A DNA stretch of 64,000 nucleotides from Peptostreptococcus sp. D1 (GCF_900112955.1 NZ_FONP01000008.1:42180-106179); one strand, 5' to 3'. Shown: positions 38,801 to 48,920, counted from the stretch's first letter. Numbers and translations: made by a program. The notes: generated by a model from the letters alone, not told the origin.

Positions 38801-38830
38801 TTGACTAAATCACCTCTAATATAGTAAAAT
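38801..38830 (+). promoter_or_regulatory. Promoter of rpsF-ssb-rpsR
   Basis: TTGACT (38801-38806) and TAAAAT (38825-38830) with 18 nt spacing form a good housekeeping promoter about 80 nt before rpsF. Confidence 0.7.
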
Positions 38831-38840
38831 AGTTTGGTAT

Positions 38841-38898
38841 GAGAATTTAAGCATTCTCGTCTCTGCTCCGAAAGGTCTCGGAGCCGTATAGTCCAAAG
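38841..38898 (+). ncRNA. Probable ribosomal S6:S18 leader motif upstream of rpsF
   Basis: The leader can fold into two stems: GAGAAT (38841-38846) with ATTCTC (38853-38858), and GCTCCG (38865-38870) with CGGAGC (38879-38884), followed by CGTATAG. rpsF leaders in many bacteria bind the S6:S18 complex through a similar conserved stem with CCG bases. The assignment rests on position, stem and the CCG-containing sequence; a covariance search is needed to confirm. Confidence 0.55.
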
Positions 38899-38911
38899 GG
38901 AGGTGAAATGA

Positions 38912-39202
38912 ATGAGAGCTTATGAATTACTTTATATTGTAAAGCCAACACTTGATGAAGAAGCAAGAGAGGCTGTGCTAAACTCAATCAAAGAAATAAT
39001 AGCTTCTGCTAACGGTGAAGTTGGTGAAGTTGATGTTTGGGGTAGCAGAAAGCTAGCTTATCCAATCCAGAAGTTTAGAGATGGTGTATATACACTAGTA
39101 AACTTCAAGGCATCTGTTGATTTTCCAAAGGAATTAGACAGAAGATTAAAGATAAGTGAAGATATAATAAGACATGTCATAGTTGTACAAGATGAAAAAT
39201 AA
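38912..39202 (+). CDS. rpsF: 30S ribosomal protein S6
   Basis: S6 binds the central domain of 16S rRNA together with S18. The 96-residue product contains MRAYELLYIVKPTLDEE, VWGSRKLAYPIQKFRDGVY and a C-terminal RRLKISEDIIRHVIV, all typical. ATG 38912 follows GGGAGGTGAAATGA; an ATG at 38908 is out of frame and closed at once. It heads the conserved rpsF-ssb-rpsR unit. Confidence 0.97.
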   Translation: MRAYELLYIVKPTLDEEAREAVLNSIKEIIASANGEVGEVDVWGSRKLAYPIQKFRDGVYTLVNFKASVDFPKELDRRLKISEDIIRHVIVVQDEK

Positions 39203-39216
39203 TAGGTGGTGTTAAT

Positions 39217-39654
39217 ATGATTAATAATGTTGTATTAGTTGGTAGATTAACAAAAGATCCAGACATTAGATATATACCTGGTACTGGTACACCAGTGGCT
39301 ACATTTACGTTGGCTATTGATAGAGATTACAAGAATAAAGATGGTTCAACAACTACTGATTTTATTCCAGTAGAATTAATGGGAAAGCCTGCTGAATTCT
39401 GTGCAAACTACATTACAAAAGGAAGATTGGTTGGAGTTCAAGGTAATATTAGAGTAGACAGATATGAAACTCCAAATGGCGAGAAGAGAACTTTTACAAA
39501 AGTTGCTGCTCGTAATATACAGGCATTAGAAAGCAAGGGAAGTGCAGCTCCTAATACTTCAAATGATAATTTTGAAGCACCGGTATTTGAACCAAGTGGT
39601 GTTGTTAGCCCGTCAGAGTTTTCTGCCGTAGAAAATGACGATGTTCCATTTTAA
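39217..39654 (+). CDS. ssb: Single-stranded DNA-binding protein
   Basis: SSB coats single-stranded DNA at forks and recruits repair proteins. The 145-residue product has an OB fold beginning MINNVVLVGRLTKDPDIRY, with GKPAEFCANYITKGRLVGV-type strands, then a flexible linker and the acidic tip NDDVPF that contacts partners. ATG 39217 follows AGGTGGTG. It sits between rpsF and rpsR. Confidence 0.97.
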   Translation: MINNVVLVGRLTKDPDIRYIPGTGTPVATFTLAIDRDYKNKDGSTTTDFIPVELMGKPAEFCANYITKGRLVGVQGNIRVDRYETPNGEKRTFTKVAARNIQALESKGSAAPNTSNDNFEAPVFEPSGVVSPSEFSAVENDDVPF

Positions 39655-39675
39655 TAAAGAGGAGAGGTGAAAGTC

Positions 39676-39903
39676 ATGATAAACAAGAAAAGACGTAAGA
39701 AAAAAAGAGTTTGTCAGTTTTGTGCTGATAAAAACACTGTAATAGATTACAAGAACTATCAAAAACTTGAAAAGTTCGTAACTGAAAGAGGAAAAATTCT
39801 TCCTAGAAGAATAACTGGTACTTGTGCAAAACATCAGAGAGAAATAACAAAGGCAATTAAGCTTGCTAGAAACGTGGCACTTTTACCATACACAGTTGAA
39901 TAG
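39676..39903 (+). CDS. rpsR: 30S ribosomal protein S18
   Basis: The 75-residue product begins [19 protein letters not shown] and contains [20 protein letters not shown], characteristic of S18. It keeps CQFC plus two downstream cysteine/histidine positions (TCAKH), the zinc-type form. The ATG at 39676 follows GAGAGG by 8 nt; a longer frame from GTG at 39667 overlaps the ribosome site. A terminator follows. Confidence 0.96.
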   Translation: MINKKRRKKKRVCQFCADKNTVIDYKNYQKLEKFVTERGKILPRRITGTCAKHQREITKAIKLARNVALLPYTVE

Positions 39904-39924
39904 TATCCAATTGTAAACATAAAG

Positions 39925-39956
39925 GTCATTGCATTATTGCAATGACTTATTTTTTT
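39925..39956 (+). terminator. Terminator after rpsR
   Basis: GTCATTGCA (39925-39933) pairs with TGCAATGAC (39938-39946) around TTAT, followed by a T run. Confidence 0.88.
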
Positions 39957-39958
39957 AA

Positions 39959-39987
39959 TTTACACTAATTGTCGTAAATGGTATAAT
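39959..39987 (+). promoter_or_regulatory. Promoter of DUF2232-gdpP-rplI operon
   Basis: TTTACA (39959-39964) and TATAAT (39982-39987) are spaced exactly 17 nt and lie just after the rpsR terminator, 36 nt before the next start codon. Confidence 0.75.
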
Positions 39988-40023
39988 ATAAAGGATAGCT
40001 ATATTTATTTTGGAGGTGATTGT

Positions 40024-41046
40024 TTGGAGAAAAGGAGCAATATTAATTTTGTAAATGTTGCCATGTTTGCACTGATTTTTTTATTTGTTGCAGTGTCAAA
40101 AATAAATTCCATTTCATCAATATTAATTGTTATTACGATTATTCCGATGGTTTTGTTGACTATGGGATCTGATATAAAGTTCTCTGGATTTATTTTGGTG
40201 TTGGCGTGTGTGGAGGCTTACATTATTAGTGGAGCGGAATATGCCTTATTAGTGACGTTTGTGTATTTGATACCAGCATTCATAAGTGGTATTGTATTTC
40301 TTTCTGATGAATATATAGACAGGAATGGTGTCAAGTATAAGATAAAGGTAAGAAAAAATGGCAATGATTTCAGATTTATCTCTATAAAAGCACTCCTATT
40401 ATCGATGATATTCTTTGTAATAGGAAGTATGATATATATTGTATCTGTAAAATATTTATTGAATATAGATATAATAAAAGAGCTAAGGATGGTTTTGAAT
40501 GATACACTACAGAATGTATCAGAGGTATACAAAAATAATTTAAAGCCTAGTGATTATGAAAAAATCGTTTCATCTGGAACTTTGGATATATTAAAAGACA
40601 CAAGTACAGTTGTATTAGTGCTTTGCTTTTCTAGATCATTGATATTTTCATTGGTTTCGTACTTTATCTGTATAAAGCTATATAGTTGTTTTTATAGTGA
40701 AAAGACAATGTGCGTGCCAGTAGAAAGTATTTATTTTCCTGGAAGACCTGTATCGGTGTTGTTTTATTCTATTTTGCTGATGTTTTTGATCGACTATTCA
40801 TACCCTAGCCTTGGAGTATCGACTATGATTGGTGGTTATATAATCATTATGAATATGCTATTCTTTATGGAGGGGGTATCGATAATTATTTATGCAGTTA
40901 AAAATTGGAAAAAGATAAAAAGCAGAGTAAATATTTTGATTTTTGCTTTTCTTGTAATTTTCTTGGGAATTGTGCCTGGAATATCGATTTTGGGAATGTT
41001 TGATAATTCTTTTGATCTTAGAAAAAGATGGAATTTGACAATGTAA
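40024..41046 (+). CDS. DUF2232 membrane protein (YybS-like)
   Basis: The 340-residue integral membrane protein has about eight hydrophobic segments, for example NVAMFALIFLFVAVS and FYSILLMFLIDYSYP. It matches the DUF2232/YybS family, which is regularly encoded just before gdpP in Firmicutes. Its role is unknown, though a transporter-like fold is suggested. It starts with TTG at 40024 after GGAGGTGATTGT. It ends just before the gdpP ribosome site. Confidence 0.82.
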   Translation: MEKRSNINFVNVAMFALIFLFVAVSKINSISSILIVITIIPMVLLTMGSDIKFSGFILVLACVEAYIISGAEYALLVTFVYLIPAFISGIVFLSDEYIDRNGVKYKIKVRKNGNDFRFISIKALLLSMIFFVIGSMIYIVSVKYLLNIDIIKELRMVLNDTLQNVSEVYKNNLKPSDYEKIVSSGTLDILKDTSTVVLVLCFSRSLIFSLVSYFICIKLYSCFYSEKTMCVPVESIYFPGRPVSVLFYSILLMFLIDYSYPSLGVSTMIGGYIIIMNMLFFMEGVSIIIYAVKNWKKIKSRVNILIFAFLVIFLGIVPGISILGMFDNSFDLRKRWNLTM

Positions 41047-41063
41047 TGTTAGTGGAGGAGAAG

Positions 41064-43070
41064 ATGAAAGCCAAAGATAACAAATCCGGTGTTTTTAACT
41101 ACATCGATTACCTATTTTTTATTTCTGTTCTGATGCTCAGTATTTTCGAGCTGTTTAGGAATAGATTTATTGGTACTGTTGGTGTTGTTTTATCAGTTTT
41201 TATTATCGCAGCTTATACATATAAGAAGAAAATTGAAAAAAAAGAATGGATTGATAGGCTACGCAATGTAGAATTTGATATAGATAGTATAATCAAAAAG
41301 GCGGTAAGGAATAATCCTCTTCCTATATGTATATTGGAATTGGACGGAACTATATTCTGGTCTAATAATGCTTTTGATGAGATGGTATCAAGCAATGAAG
41401 AGTCTTCTATTTCAAAGAATATTGAGTCCTTCATTGAAGATTTTACCATCAGAAAGGTTTTGGATGAAAAGAAAATATTAGAGGATGAAGTGGTCTTTAA
41501 AGATAAGGACTATGTCATTAGATATTGTTTTTCCAAAGCAATGGACGAAAACACTGGAAGCGTGGATTATCGAGTACTGATTTATTGGATTGATAGAACT
41601 GATTATATCAATATGAAAAATAAATTTGAAAATGGAAAAGAAGCAATAATGTTTATAGAGATTGACGGATATGAGGATGTAATTAAGAGTACACCGGAAG
41701 AAAATAGAGCTCTTATGGCGATGGATATAGATAAGCTGTTGACTAGCCTTGAAGCCGAATCAAATGGTCTTCTTCAGAAGCTGTCAAATGATAAGTATAT
41801 TATTTTTATGAAAAAAGAGCATTTAAAAAGCCTTGAAAGGTCTAAATTTTCTATATTGGACAAAGCCAGAGAAATCAACCATGGAAATTCTTTGCCCGTT
41901 ACTCTTAGTATAGGTGTTGGAGTTGATGGAGAATCAGTTGAGCAGACAGGGGAATTTGCTTCTGGAGCATTTGATATGGTATTAGGTAGAGGTGGAGACC
42001 AGGTTGCTCTTAGAAATCAAGAAGGGTTTAACTTTTATGGTGGAAAATCTAAGGGCTTTGAAAGAAAGACGAAGGTTAAATCCAGATTGATAGGTTTTGC
42101 CTTGAGAGAGCTAATTAATCAGAGTGAAACAATATTGATAATGGGACATCATTATCCGGATATGGATGCAATGGGTGCTGCTGTTGGAGTTTATGACATA
42201 TGTAAGTCCTATGGAAAACAATCTCATATAGTGTTGGATAATGTAAATGAGGCTGTAGAAATATTTTTTGACAGAATAAAAGATGACGCATACTACAATG
42301 GAATGTTTGTCGGGCATGAAAGGGCTATAGACATTTGTAACAAAAATACCTTAGTTGTAGTGGTAGATACTCACAGACCGAGTTACACAGAGTGTGAGGA
42401 GCTATTGAATATTTCAAAAAGAGTGGTTGTTATAGATCATCATAGAAGAGGTGTTGAATATATTCAAGATACAGTTTTGCTGTTCCATGAGATCTATGTT
42501 TCGTCTACCTGTGAAATGGTCACAGAGCTTATACAATACACTGAGCATGATATAAAGGTAAATAAGCTGACTGCAGAAGGTCTACTTGGAGGCATATATC
42601 TTGATACCAAAAATTTTGAATTTAAAACAGGTGTCAGAACTTTTGAGGCGGCGTCTTTCTTGAGAAATATGGGTGCAGATACTCTTTCTGTAAAGAAATT
42701 CTTCAACTCCTATGCAGAGGATTTCTTGGTGAAGGCGGAGATAATTCAGAGAACTGAGATTTTGGACGAGAAGATATGTATTTCGTATTCAAAGGAGGAG
42801 ATAGATAATATTAATATTGTGATTGCGAAGGCTGCTGACGAATTGTTGAATATCAAAAATATTGAGGCTTCCTTTGTATTGGGTATGAAGGGTGACACTG
42901 TATTTATAAGTGCTAGATCGCTAGGTGATATAAATGTGCATGTGCTGATGGAAAAGATAGGCGGTGGAGGTCATATTGATATAGCTGGAGCTCAAATGAA
43001 GGATGTGAGTTTATCGCAAGCGTACAATATGGTAAAAGGTATAATAGAGGATTACTTGAAGGAGGAATAA
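41064..43070 (+). CDS. gdpP: Cyclic-di-AMP phosphodiesterase GdpP
   Basis: GdpP hydrolyses the second messenger c-di-AMP, which controls potassium and wall homeostasis. The 668-residue protein has two N-terminal membrane spans, a PAS-like domain ([20 protein letters not shown]), a degenerate GGDEF domain, and a DHH/DHHA1 phosphodiesterase. The last has [14 protein letters not shown] near 368, [10 protein letters not shown] near 438, [10 protein letters not shown] near 462 and [12 protein letters not shown] near 637. The ATG at 41064 follows GTGGAGGAG. rplI starts 1 nt after its stop. Confidence 0.93.
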   Translation: MKAKDNKSGVFNYIDYLFFISVLMLSIFELFRNRFIGTVGVVLSVFIIAAYTYKKKIEKKEWIDRLRNVEFDIDSIIKKAVRNNPLPICILELDGTIFWSNNAFDEMVSSNEESSISKNIESFIEDFTIRKVLDEKKILEDEVVFKDKDYVIRYCFSKAMDENTGSVDYRVLIYWIDRTDYINMKNKFENGKEAIMFIEIDGYEDVIKSTPEENRALMAMDIDKLLTSLEAESNGLLQKLSNDKYIIFMKKEHLKSLERSKFSILDKAREINHGNSLPVTLSIGVGVDGESVEQTGEFASGAFDMVLGRGGDQVALRNQEGFNFYGGKSKGFERKTKVKSRLIGFALRELINQSETILIMGHHYPDMDAMGAAVGVYDICKSYGKQSHIVLDNVNEAVEIFFDRIKDDAYYNGMFVGHERAIDICNKNTLVVVVDTHRPSYTECEELLNISKRVVVIDHHRRGVEYIQDTVLLFHEIYVSSTCEMVTELIQYTEHDIKVNKLTAEGLLGGIYLDTKNFEFKTGVRTFEAASFLRNMGADTLSVKKFFNSYAEDFLVKAEIIQRTEILDEKICISYSKEEIDNINIVIAKAADELLNIKNIEASFVLGMKGDTVFISARSLGDINVHVLMEKIGGGGHIDIAGAQMKDVSLSQAYNMVKGIIEDYLKEE

Positions 43071-43071
43071 A

Positions 43072-43521
43072 ATGAAAGTTATTTTATTACAAGATGTTAA
43101 AGGTACAGGAAAAAAGGGTGAAATAAAGGAAGTTAGCGACGGATATGCGAGAAACTTTCTTCTGAAAAAGAAGGTCGCTGTTGAAGCGAACAATACCAAC
43201 CTAAAGGAATTGGACGAAAAATCAAAATCAAAAGAAAGAAAGGCATTAATAGAATACGAAGAGGCAGTTTTATTAGGAAAGCAGATGGAAGGTGTTAATA
43301 TAGAAATATTCTCAAAGGCAGGAGAGGGTGGAAGATTATTTGGTTCAATAACTTCAAAAGAAATAGCAGAACAGCTTAAAAAGCAGAAAAACATAGATGT
43401 AGATAAGAGAAAGATACTTCTTGATGAACCTATAAGATCTTTGGGATCTAGATTTGTGGAAATAAAAATACATCAAAAAGTAACTACTAAAGTAAGAGTA
43501 GATGTCAAAGAAAAAAATTAA
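43072..43521 (+). CDS. rplI: 50S ribosomal protein L9
   Basis: L9 is a two-domain protein of the large ribosomal subunit. The 149-residue product begins [20 protein letters not shown] and contains [14 protein letters not shown] and the C-terminal [19 protein letters not shown] 43072 follows GAAGGAGGA inside the end of gdpP, so the genes are translationally linked. A modest hairpin separates it from dnaB. Confidence 0.97.
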   Translation: MKVILLQDVKGTGKKGEIKEVSDGYARNFLLKKKVAVEANNTNLKELDEKSKSKERKALIEYEEAVLLGKQMEGVNIEIFSKAGEGGRLFGSITSKEIAEQLKKQKNIDVDKRKILLDEPIRSLGSRFVEIKIHQKVTTKVRVDVKEKN

Positions 43522-43526
43522 TTTTT

Positions 43527-43555
43527 AGCGAGGTTTATTCCTCGCTATAGTTTTA
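43527..43555 (+). terminator. Hairpin between rplI and dnaB
   Basis: AGCGAGG (43527-43533) pairs with CCTCGCT (43540-43546) around TTTATT, followed by ATAGTTTTATT. The T tract is interrupted, so it may be an attenuating terminator allowing some dnaB read-through. Confidence 0.6.
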
Positions 43556-43597
43556 TTGAAAGGGAAGATGTTAATATAGCATCGAAAGGAGAATTTT

Positions 43598-44932
43598 ATG
43601 GCAGATTTGATAAAGGTTCCTCCTAACAGTATTGAATCGGAGCAATGTGTAATCGGATCTATATTATCAGATGAAGAAGCATTGATGATTGTGTTCGAGA
43701 TATTAAAGGTAGATGATTTTTATTCTGAGGGACATCGATCAATTTATGAATGTATATTGGAGCTGAGTGAGGAAAGATTACCCATTGATATAGTAACAGT
43801 TTCAGAAAAGCTGAGAAACAGGGATATGCTAGATGTTGTCGGAGGAATGAATTACCTTACTAGTACTATTACCATGGTACCAACTACTTCAAATGTAAAG
43901 ACATATGCTGAAATAGTAAGAGAAAAATCTATACTTAGAAAATTAATAAAGGCTTCTAACGATATTATCAATATTGGATACAGTGATTCGGACAATGTAT
44001 TAGAGGTGCTAAATATCGCAGAAAGCAATATCTTTAAAATTTCTCAGGAAAGAATGTCAAATAATTTTAATAAAATTGAAGATGTTCTAGGAGCTGTATT
44101 AGGTCAAATAGAAGAAGTTAGTGTAAAAGGCTCAGATATTACTGGTCTTGATACAGGCTTTACTGACTTAAATAGTGCATTGGGTGGATTTCATAATAGC
44201 GATTTGATATTAATTGCTGCTAGACCAGCTATGGGTAAGACAGCGTTTGCACTTAATCTCGTGATGAATGCAGCTATAAAATCAATGGCCAGTGTTGCCA
44301 TATTTAGTCTAGAAATGTCTAAAGAACAGTTAGTTCAACGTTTGGTTTCTAGTCAATCACATGTAGAAATGGACAAGATTTCAAAGGGAAGATTAGCAGA
44401 TGAAGATTGGAAAAAAATAATGGATGCTATGAAAATTCTTTCAAAAACTGATATTTATATTGATGACACACCAGGCATAAAGGCTTCTGAAATAAGGTCG
44501 AAATGTAGAAAATTAAAGACAGAAAATAAAAAGCTTGATATGGTTATGATAGATTATTTACAGCTGATGGAAGGTGATGGCAGATCCGAAAGTAGACAAC
44601 AAGAGGTTTCAAAAATTTCCAGAGCTTTAAAGATCCTTGCCAAGGAGTTAAATTGTCCAGTTGTAGCTTTGTCACAGCTATCAAGAAATACGGAAAACAC
44701 AAAGGATCATGTTCCAAAATTGTCTGATTTGAGAGATTCTGGTGCCATAGAGCAGGATGCAGATATAGTTATGTTTATATATAGAGATGAATATTACCAT
44801 CCTAATGATACAAAAAAGAAGAATATAGCAGAAATAAAAATAGCAAAAAACAGGCATGGAGAAACCTCTGATGTTGAGCTCGTTTGGATGGGACATATAC
44901 AGAAGTTTGTAGATAAGATAAAAAAAGTGTAG
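43598..44932 (+). CDS. dnaB: Replicative DNA helicase
   Basis: DnaB unwinds DNA ahead of the replisome (called DnaC in Bacillus). The 444-residue protein has an N-terminal domain (PPNSIESEQCVIGSILSD) and a RecA-like core with Walker A ARPAMGKTAFALNL near residue 206, MVMIDYLQLM near 322 and the DnaB motif LSDLRDSGAIEQDAD near 370. No intein interrupts it. ATG 43598 follows GAAAGGAG. It ends opposite a convergent helicase-loader operon. Confidence 0.97.
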   Translation: MADLIKVPPNSIESEQCVIGSILSDEEALMIVFEILKVDDFYSEGHRSIYECILELSEERLPIDIVTVSEKLRNRDMLDVVGGMNYLTSTITMVPTTSNVKTYAEIVREKSILRKLIKASNDIINIGYSDSDNVLEVLNIAESNIFKISQERMSNNFNKIEDVLGAVLGQIEEVSVKGSDITGLDTGFTDLNSALGGFHNSDLILIAARPAMGKTAFALNLVMNAAIKSMASVAIFSLEMSKEQLVQRLVSSQSHVEMDKISKGRLADEDWKKIMDAMKILSKTDIYIDDTPGIKASEIRSKCRKLKTENKKLDMVMIDYLQLMEGDGRSESRQQEVSKISRALKILAKELNCPVVALSQLSRNTENTKDHVPKLSDLRDSGAIEQDADIVMFIYRDEYYHPNDTKKKNIAEIKIAKNRHGETSDVELVWMGHIQKFVDKIKKV

Positions 44933-45350
44933 GTATTTTTCACAGGTCGGAATTTTGTAATTAACTTGAAATAGCTATTCGAATGAATACATTTTGAAAT
45001 TGTTTATTATTTTGATGATTATGATAAAATCAAATACTTGTTATTAATAACAATATCAATATATAGATTTGATGATATGCCGAAAAAAAGTTATCTACAA
45101 TAAAAAAAATAGTGCCAAAAGTTATATCCTATTTTTGGGTAAAAATTATGGTCATGAACAATAAACTATACCCATAATTCATAAAAAAAACGAGTTATTC
45201 ACAGAAAATATGTTTTTTTCAACAGAAATCTGTGGATAACTCTATTTTTTTATGTGGATAGATTGAGTTTTCAAGAATTTTTTTTGAACTTAATCCACAA
45301 ACTTATCAACAATTTTTGTGGAAAAGTGGATAAAAATTCTGTGGATAAAT
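44933..45350. other. Second cluster of DnaA-box-like sites between dnaB and the loader genes
   Basis: This gene-free interval holds nine DnaA-box-like nonamers. They are TTATCTACA (45091), TTATTCACA (45195), TGTGGATAA (45231), TGTGGATAG (45253), TAATCCACA (45291), TTATCAACA (45303), TGTGGAAAA (45317), AGTGGATAA (45325) and TGTGGATAA (45340). Two are perfect consensus. The density equals or exceeds that at oriC, but I see no DnaA-trio array and gene strand bias does not flip here as at an origin. A DnaA-titration or initiation-control locus is inferred. Confidence 0.75.
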
Positions 45351-46337
45351 TTACTTGAGTCTTAAGTCATTACCATAAAATTCATAGATTTTGAAATTAC
45401 CAATTATTCTAGATAAAACTCTATCTGTATATTCTCTACCTATCTGTGGTGGGTTGAGATTTGTGGAAATAATAATTTTCTTGTTTGCGTTAAGTCTATC
45501 GTTAATAATATTGAACAGCTCAGAGGTTATAAAGCTGTTTACAAGCTCTGTACCCAAGTCGTCTATTATCAATAAGTCGCATTCAAATAAATTTCTAAAG
45601 TTTTCCATATCGTCAGAGGTGCAGTCGTTTCTATGAAATTTATATTTTTCGATAATTTCCATTAAGTTAAATGAGGTCTGGTAAATGACTGTATATCCAT
45701 TGTTTAATATATCCTTTGCAATACAGCTACACAAAAAAGTCTTTCCTAATCCAGGCTTTCCCCAAAATAGAAGATTGTTTTTTTCATCAGAGCTATATGT
45801 ATCAAAATTTTGTATGTAGTGATATACGTCCATGATTATATCTCTCATGTTTTCCTTGGGAGATTTGCCGTAGCCCTCTACTGTTTCATCTGGATATAAA
45901 TCCAAGTTGAAGTTTGAAAAGTTATCTTTTTCAAGGATTTTTTCTAAATTCGACATCCTGTATAAGCTATTTATTATTTTTTGTTTAAAGCATGTACACT
46001 GTACTCCACTCTCCACAAATCCTGTGTCCTTACATATATTACAGTCGTACTTCAGCTTTAGGTAATCAGAGGGTATATTGTTTTCTTCAAGTGACTTATT
46101 TTTTTTGTATATTAGTTTTTCTTGATAATCACTTAGTTTTTCCAATTCCTCGTTTGATGTGGAGCTGAGTGCAGCTTTTGCCATTTTGATTCCGTTATCT
46201 CTAATTTGATCGCTTAGTTTTTTTATTTCTGGAAATCTTTCATGTATTTGGTTTATTCTTTCCTCAAGTAAATTCTTATTTCTTTGCCTTGTTTTTTGGT
46301 ATTCATTTAATATAGATCTTAGATTTTCTTCGTTCAT
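45351..46337 (-). CDS. DnaI/DnaC-like helicase loader ATPase
   Basis: The 328-residue AAA+ protein would load the replicative helicase. It has an N-terminal coiled region, a cysteine cluster (CNICKDTGFV near 100 and CTCFKQ near 114, a probable zinc site), Walker A WGKPGLGKTFLCS near 195, and Walker B LLIIDDLGTE near 253. This fits the DnaI/DnaC family. ATG 46337 follows the DnaD-like gene by 8 nt. The stop lies at the edge of the DnaA-box cluster. Confidence 0.88.
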   Translation of the reverse strand: MNEENLRSILNEYQKTRQRNKNLLEERINQIHERFPEIKKLSDQIRDNGIKMAKAALSSTSNEELEKLSDYQEKLIYKKNKSLEENNIPSDYLKLKYDCNICKDTGFVESGVQCTCFKQKIINSLYRMSNLEKILEKDNFSNFNLDLYPDETVEGYGKSPKENMRDIIMDVYHYIQNFDTYSSDEKNNLLFWGKPGLGKTFLCSCIAKDILNNGYTVIYQTSFNLMEIIEKYKFHRNDCTSDDMENFRNLFECDLLIIDDLGTELVNSFITSELFNIINDRLNANKKIIISTNLNPPQIGREYTDRVLSRIIGNFKIYEFYGNDLRLK

Positions 46338-46345
46338 ACATTCAC

Positions 46346-47431
46346 CTATTTTTGATTATTCAATTTCTTTATTAGAGCATTTAACTCGTCATCTGTATAT
46401 TTGTCAGAAATTCCTTGGTCGTAATTGTGGAATTTATTTTTTTTGCCGTTTTGATTTGATACGTTTTGTGATTTTTTTTCTTTGGCTTGGCTAATCTTTT
46501 TATTTGATTTTTTACTCTCTTCAAAAATTCTCTCCGATTCCAGCACTTTTTCCATAGTGGTAAGACCATTCTCATGCCAGTCTGAAATAATTGAATCAAA
46601 GTACTTTAAGTTTGGATTTGAGATATTAGCGGACTTCGAGCAAGCGAATAGTATTATTTCCATATCCATGTCATACGTTTCTATCCACCTGTTCATTATT
46701 TTTTCCTCAGCCTGTGTGGGACTTCTGAAAAATCCAAGGCTTTTAAATATCTGGTTATACTTATATTTTAATTCAGAGCTCATGCAGCTGAATATTTCGA
46801 GTTCTTCCAAGGTTTTTATGTTGTTGTCGTACCATGATTTTAGAATACCGATGACGTAGTTCACAGATTTTATTTTTCCGCTGTCACTTTTTGCTTTTTC
46901 AAAGGCTGCTACTACCAAATTTGTTTCAAAAGAGTAGCTATCTATCGCATCTAAAATGGAGAGCTTCTCATTTGGCGTTAGCAATCTTCCTGATATTACT
47001 TCAATTTCATCGTACATATTTACAAATTGTGATGAATCTATTTTATGCTCTGATGTTTCTTCACCTTGGTCATTTTTCTCTGTATTACTACCTGAGTTTG
47101 TATTGTGACGATTAACAAAATCATCCTTAATGTCTAAAAATTCTATTTGTATGTTTTTTTCATCATTATTCTTGTGAATTTTGATTGCTCCCATTTCCTC
47201 CCAGAATTTCCAGCAATCGACAACTTCAGCCTCTGTGATACCGACCATATTTGCAATAATTCTATTATTCGTATCCTCTTCGTCTGAGAGTATACTTACT
47301 TGGGCACTTTTATATCCTAGTAGGTATACCTTCAATTGGTTTCCTGTCGCTATGGGGATATATATATCGAAAAAAATACTGGGCACATAAATATCCATCA
47401 GTATTGGATTACTCTTTGTTTTGAAGAACAT
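46346..47431 (-). CDS. DnaD-domain replication initiation protein
   Basis: The 361-residue product has a winged-helix-like N-terminal half (residues 30-115, with IANMVGITEAEVVDCWKFWE) and two DnaD-type C-terminal segments (NYVIGILKSWYDNNIKTLEE near 190 and SIISDWHENGLTTMEKV near 293). A charged tail follows. DnaD-domain proteins remodel the origin and help recruit the helicase loader. ATG 47431 follows AAAGGTGGTG. It is the first gene of a two-gene unit with the loader. Confidence 0.87.
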   Translation of the reverse strand: MFFKTKSNPILMDIYVPSIFFDIYIPIATGNQLKVYLLGYKSAQVSILSDEEDTNNRIIANMVGITEAEVVDCWKFWEEMGAIKIHKNNDEKNIQIEFLDIKDDFVNRHNTNSGSNTEKNDQGEETSEHKIDSSQFVNMYDEIEVISGRLLTPNEKLSILDAIDSYSFETNLVVAAFEKAKSDSGKIKSVNYVIGILKSWYDNNIKTLEELEIFSCMSSELKYKYNQIFKSLGFFRSPTQAEEKIMNRWIETYDMDMEIILFACSKSANISNPNLKYFDSIISDWHENGLTTMEKVLESERIFEESKKSNKKISQAKEKKSQNVSNQNGKKNKFHNYDQGISDKYTDDELNALIKKLNNQK

Positions 47432-47491
47432 TTTATCACCACCTTTATGCTTTGATTTAGATTTCTATCCTTAAAAATTTACATATATTGA

Positions 47492-47974
47492 TTATTTGTG
47501 ATAAGGCTCATTGTTTATGATCCTAAAGCTTCTATACACCTGTTCAAGTAGAATTAATCTCATAAGCTGATGAGGAAAGGTAAAATCAGAAAAAGACAAT
47601 TTCATATTGGCTCTGGAAAGTATTCTATCAGATAACCCCAATGATCCGCCAATTACAAAGCATATATGGCTGTTTCCATCAATGGATAGTCTTGAAATTT
47701 TTTGTGCCAATTCCTCAGATGTGAATTTTTTTCCATCTATTGCCAATGAGATTACATAGGCACTTTGATTAATTTGCGATAAAAGCTTATCTCCTTCTCT
47801 GTTTTTTACAAGCTCCATTTCCTTGAAGCTAAGCGTTTCTGGAGCTTTTTCGTCTGGAACCTCTATGATATCAAGCTTGCAATATTTTGATAGTCTTTTA
47901 GAAAATTCTTCAATACCCAGCTTGATGTATTTTTCCTTCAATTTTCCGACGGTCAATACGCTAATTTTTATCAT
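47492..47974 (-). CDS. rlmH: 23S rRNA (pseudouridine-1915-N3)-methyltransferase RlmH
   Basis: RlmH methylates pseudouridine 1915 in helix 69 of 23S rRNA. The 160-residue product begins [20 protein letters not shown] and has the SPOUT knot segments [13 protein letters not shown] and [20 protein letters not shown], ending NNEPYHK as is universal in the family. Its ATG overlaps the stop of the upstream hydrolase gene by one base (TAATG). Confidence 0.96.
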   Translation of the reverse strand: MIKISVLTVGKLKEKYIKLGIEEFSKRLSKYCKLDIIEVPDEKAPETLSFKEMELVKNREGDKLLSQINQSAYVISLAIDGKKFTSEELAQKISRLSIDGNSHICFVIGGSLGLSDRILSRANMKLSFSDFTFPHQLMRLILLEQVYRSFRIINNEPYHK

Positions 47975-48771
47975 TATTTTCCCACCTCATGTATTTTTGA
48001 CAATGTATCACGTCTAAGTATGTCGATTTCAACATCCTTGCCTATTTTTATACCATTTTCGGACAATATGTGGTTTGAAGTCTCATATGCCAAGGCTGGA
48101 AAATTATTTTCACGACTTAGATGTGCTAGCAATATTTTTTCTGTGCCCTGGTTTATCAATTCTACTGCAAATTTGGAAGCATCCTCATTTGAAAGATGTC
48201 CTATATTCGACATAACTCTTTTTTTTAGAGTGTAGGTATATGAGCCCATCAACAGCATTTCTTTGTCATAATTTGATTCTAATATAACAAGCTTTGATTT
48301 TAAGATATTCTCTCTTATAGTATCAGTAATCTGTCCAGTATCAGTTGCAATAGAGAGTTTTTCACCTTTTTCATTTATCATAGAGTAGCCCACCGGATCC
48401 ACTGCATCATGAGTTATAGAAAAAGGCTTAATGACTATATCGTTGATGGAGTATAATCTATCATTCTCAAATATTATTATATTATTTTCATCAACCTTTC
48501 CTATTTTATCTCTTATGCTCATCCATGTGTTATAATTTGCAAAGATGGGAAGATTAAATTTTCTAGAAAGTATCCCCACTCCCTTAATATGATCAACGTG
48601 TTCGTGGGTTATCAGTATGCCATTTAGACTTTTTGCGTCTATATCGATATCTCGAAGCCCATCAATAATTTTTTTACCGCTTAACCCGGCATCTATCAAA
48701 ATATTTGTATCTTTATATCCTACATAGTGGCAATTACCGCTACTACCACTTCCAATGGAACAATATTTCAT
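47974..48771 (-). CDS. MBL-fold metallo-hydrolase (WalJ/YycJ-like)
   Basis: The 265-residue product has the metallo-beta-lactamase motif [12 protein letters not shown] near residue 54, further ligands in [13 protein letters not shown] near 137, and [12 protein letters not shown] near 218. It resembles WalJ/YycJ, a DNA exonuclease-like enzyme usually encoded with rlmH and walK-walR in Firmicutes; walRK is not present here. ATG 48771 follows GAAAGGA. Confidence 0.88.
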   Translation of the reverse strand: MKYCSIGSGSSGNCHYVGYKDTNILIDAGLSGKKIIDGLRDIDIDAKSLNGILITHEHVDHIKGVGILSRKFNLPIFANYNTWMSIRDKIGKVDENNIIIFENDRLYSINDIVIKPFSITHDAVDPVGYSMINEKGEKLSIATDTGQITDTIRENILKSKLVILESNYDKEMLLMGSYTYTLKKRVMSNIGHLSNEDASKFAVELINQGTEKILLAHLSRENNFPALAYETSNHILSENGIKIGKDVEIDILRRDTLSKIHEVGK

Positions 48772-48920
48772 AAATCAATCCTTTCAGTAATATAATTATC
48801 ATTTATATTTCCACATATTTATTATAAAGCAAATTTAAGATTAAAACAACAAATCATAGATGAAGCAATAGCTTTCAATAAATGTTTGTAGCATTTATTA
48901 TAAAATTCATATTTCTTGTA

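Noticed and set aside
44933..45350. The region as a second replication origin
   Set aside because: Gene orientation does not diverge here, dnaA lies at 5-7 kb with its own boxes and trio array, and no DnaA-trio repeat is visible here. It is reported only as a DnaA-box cluster.
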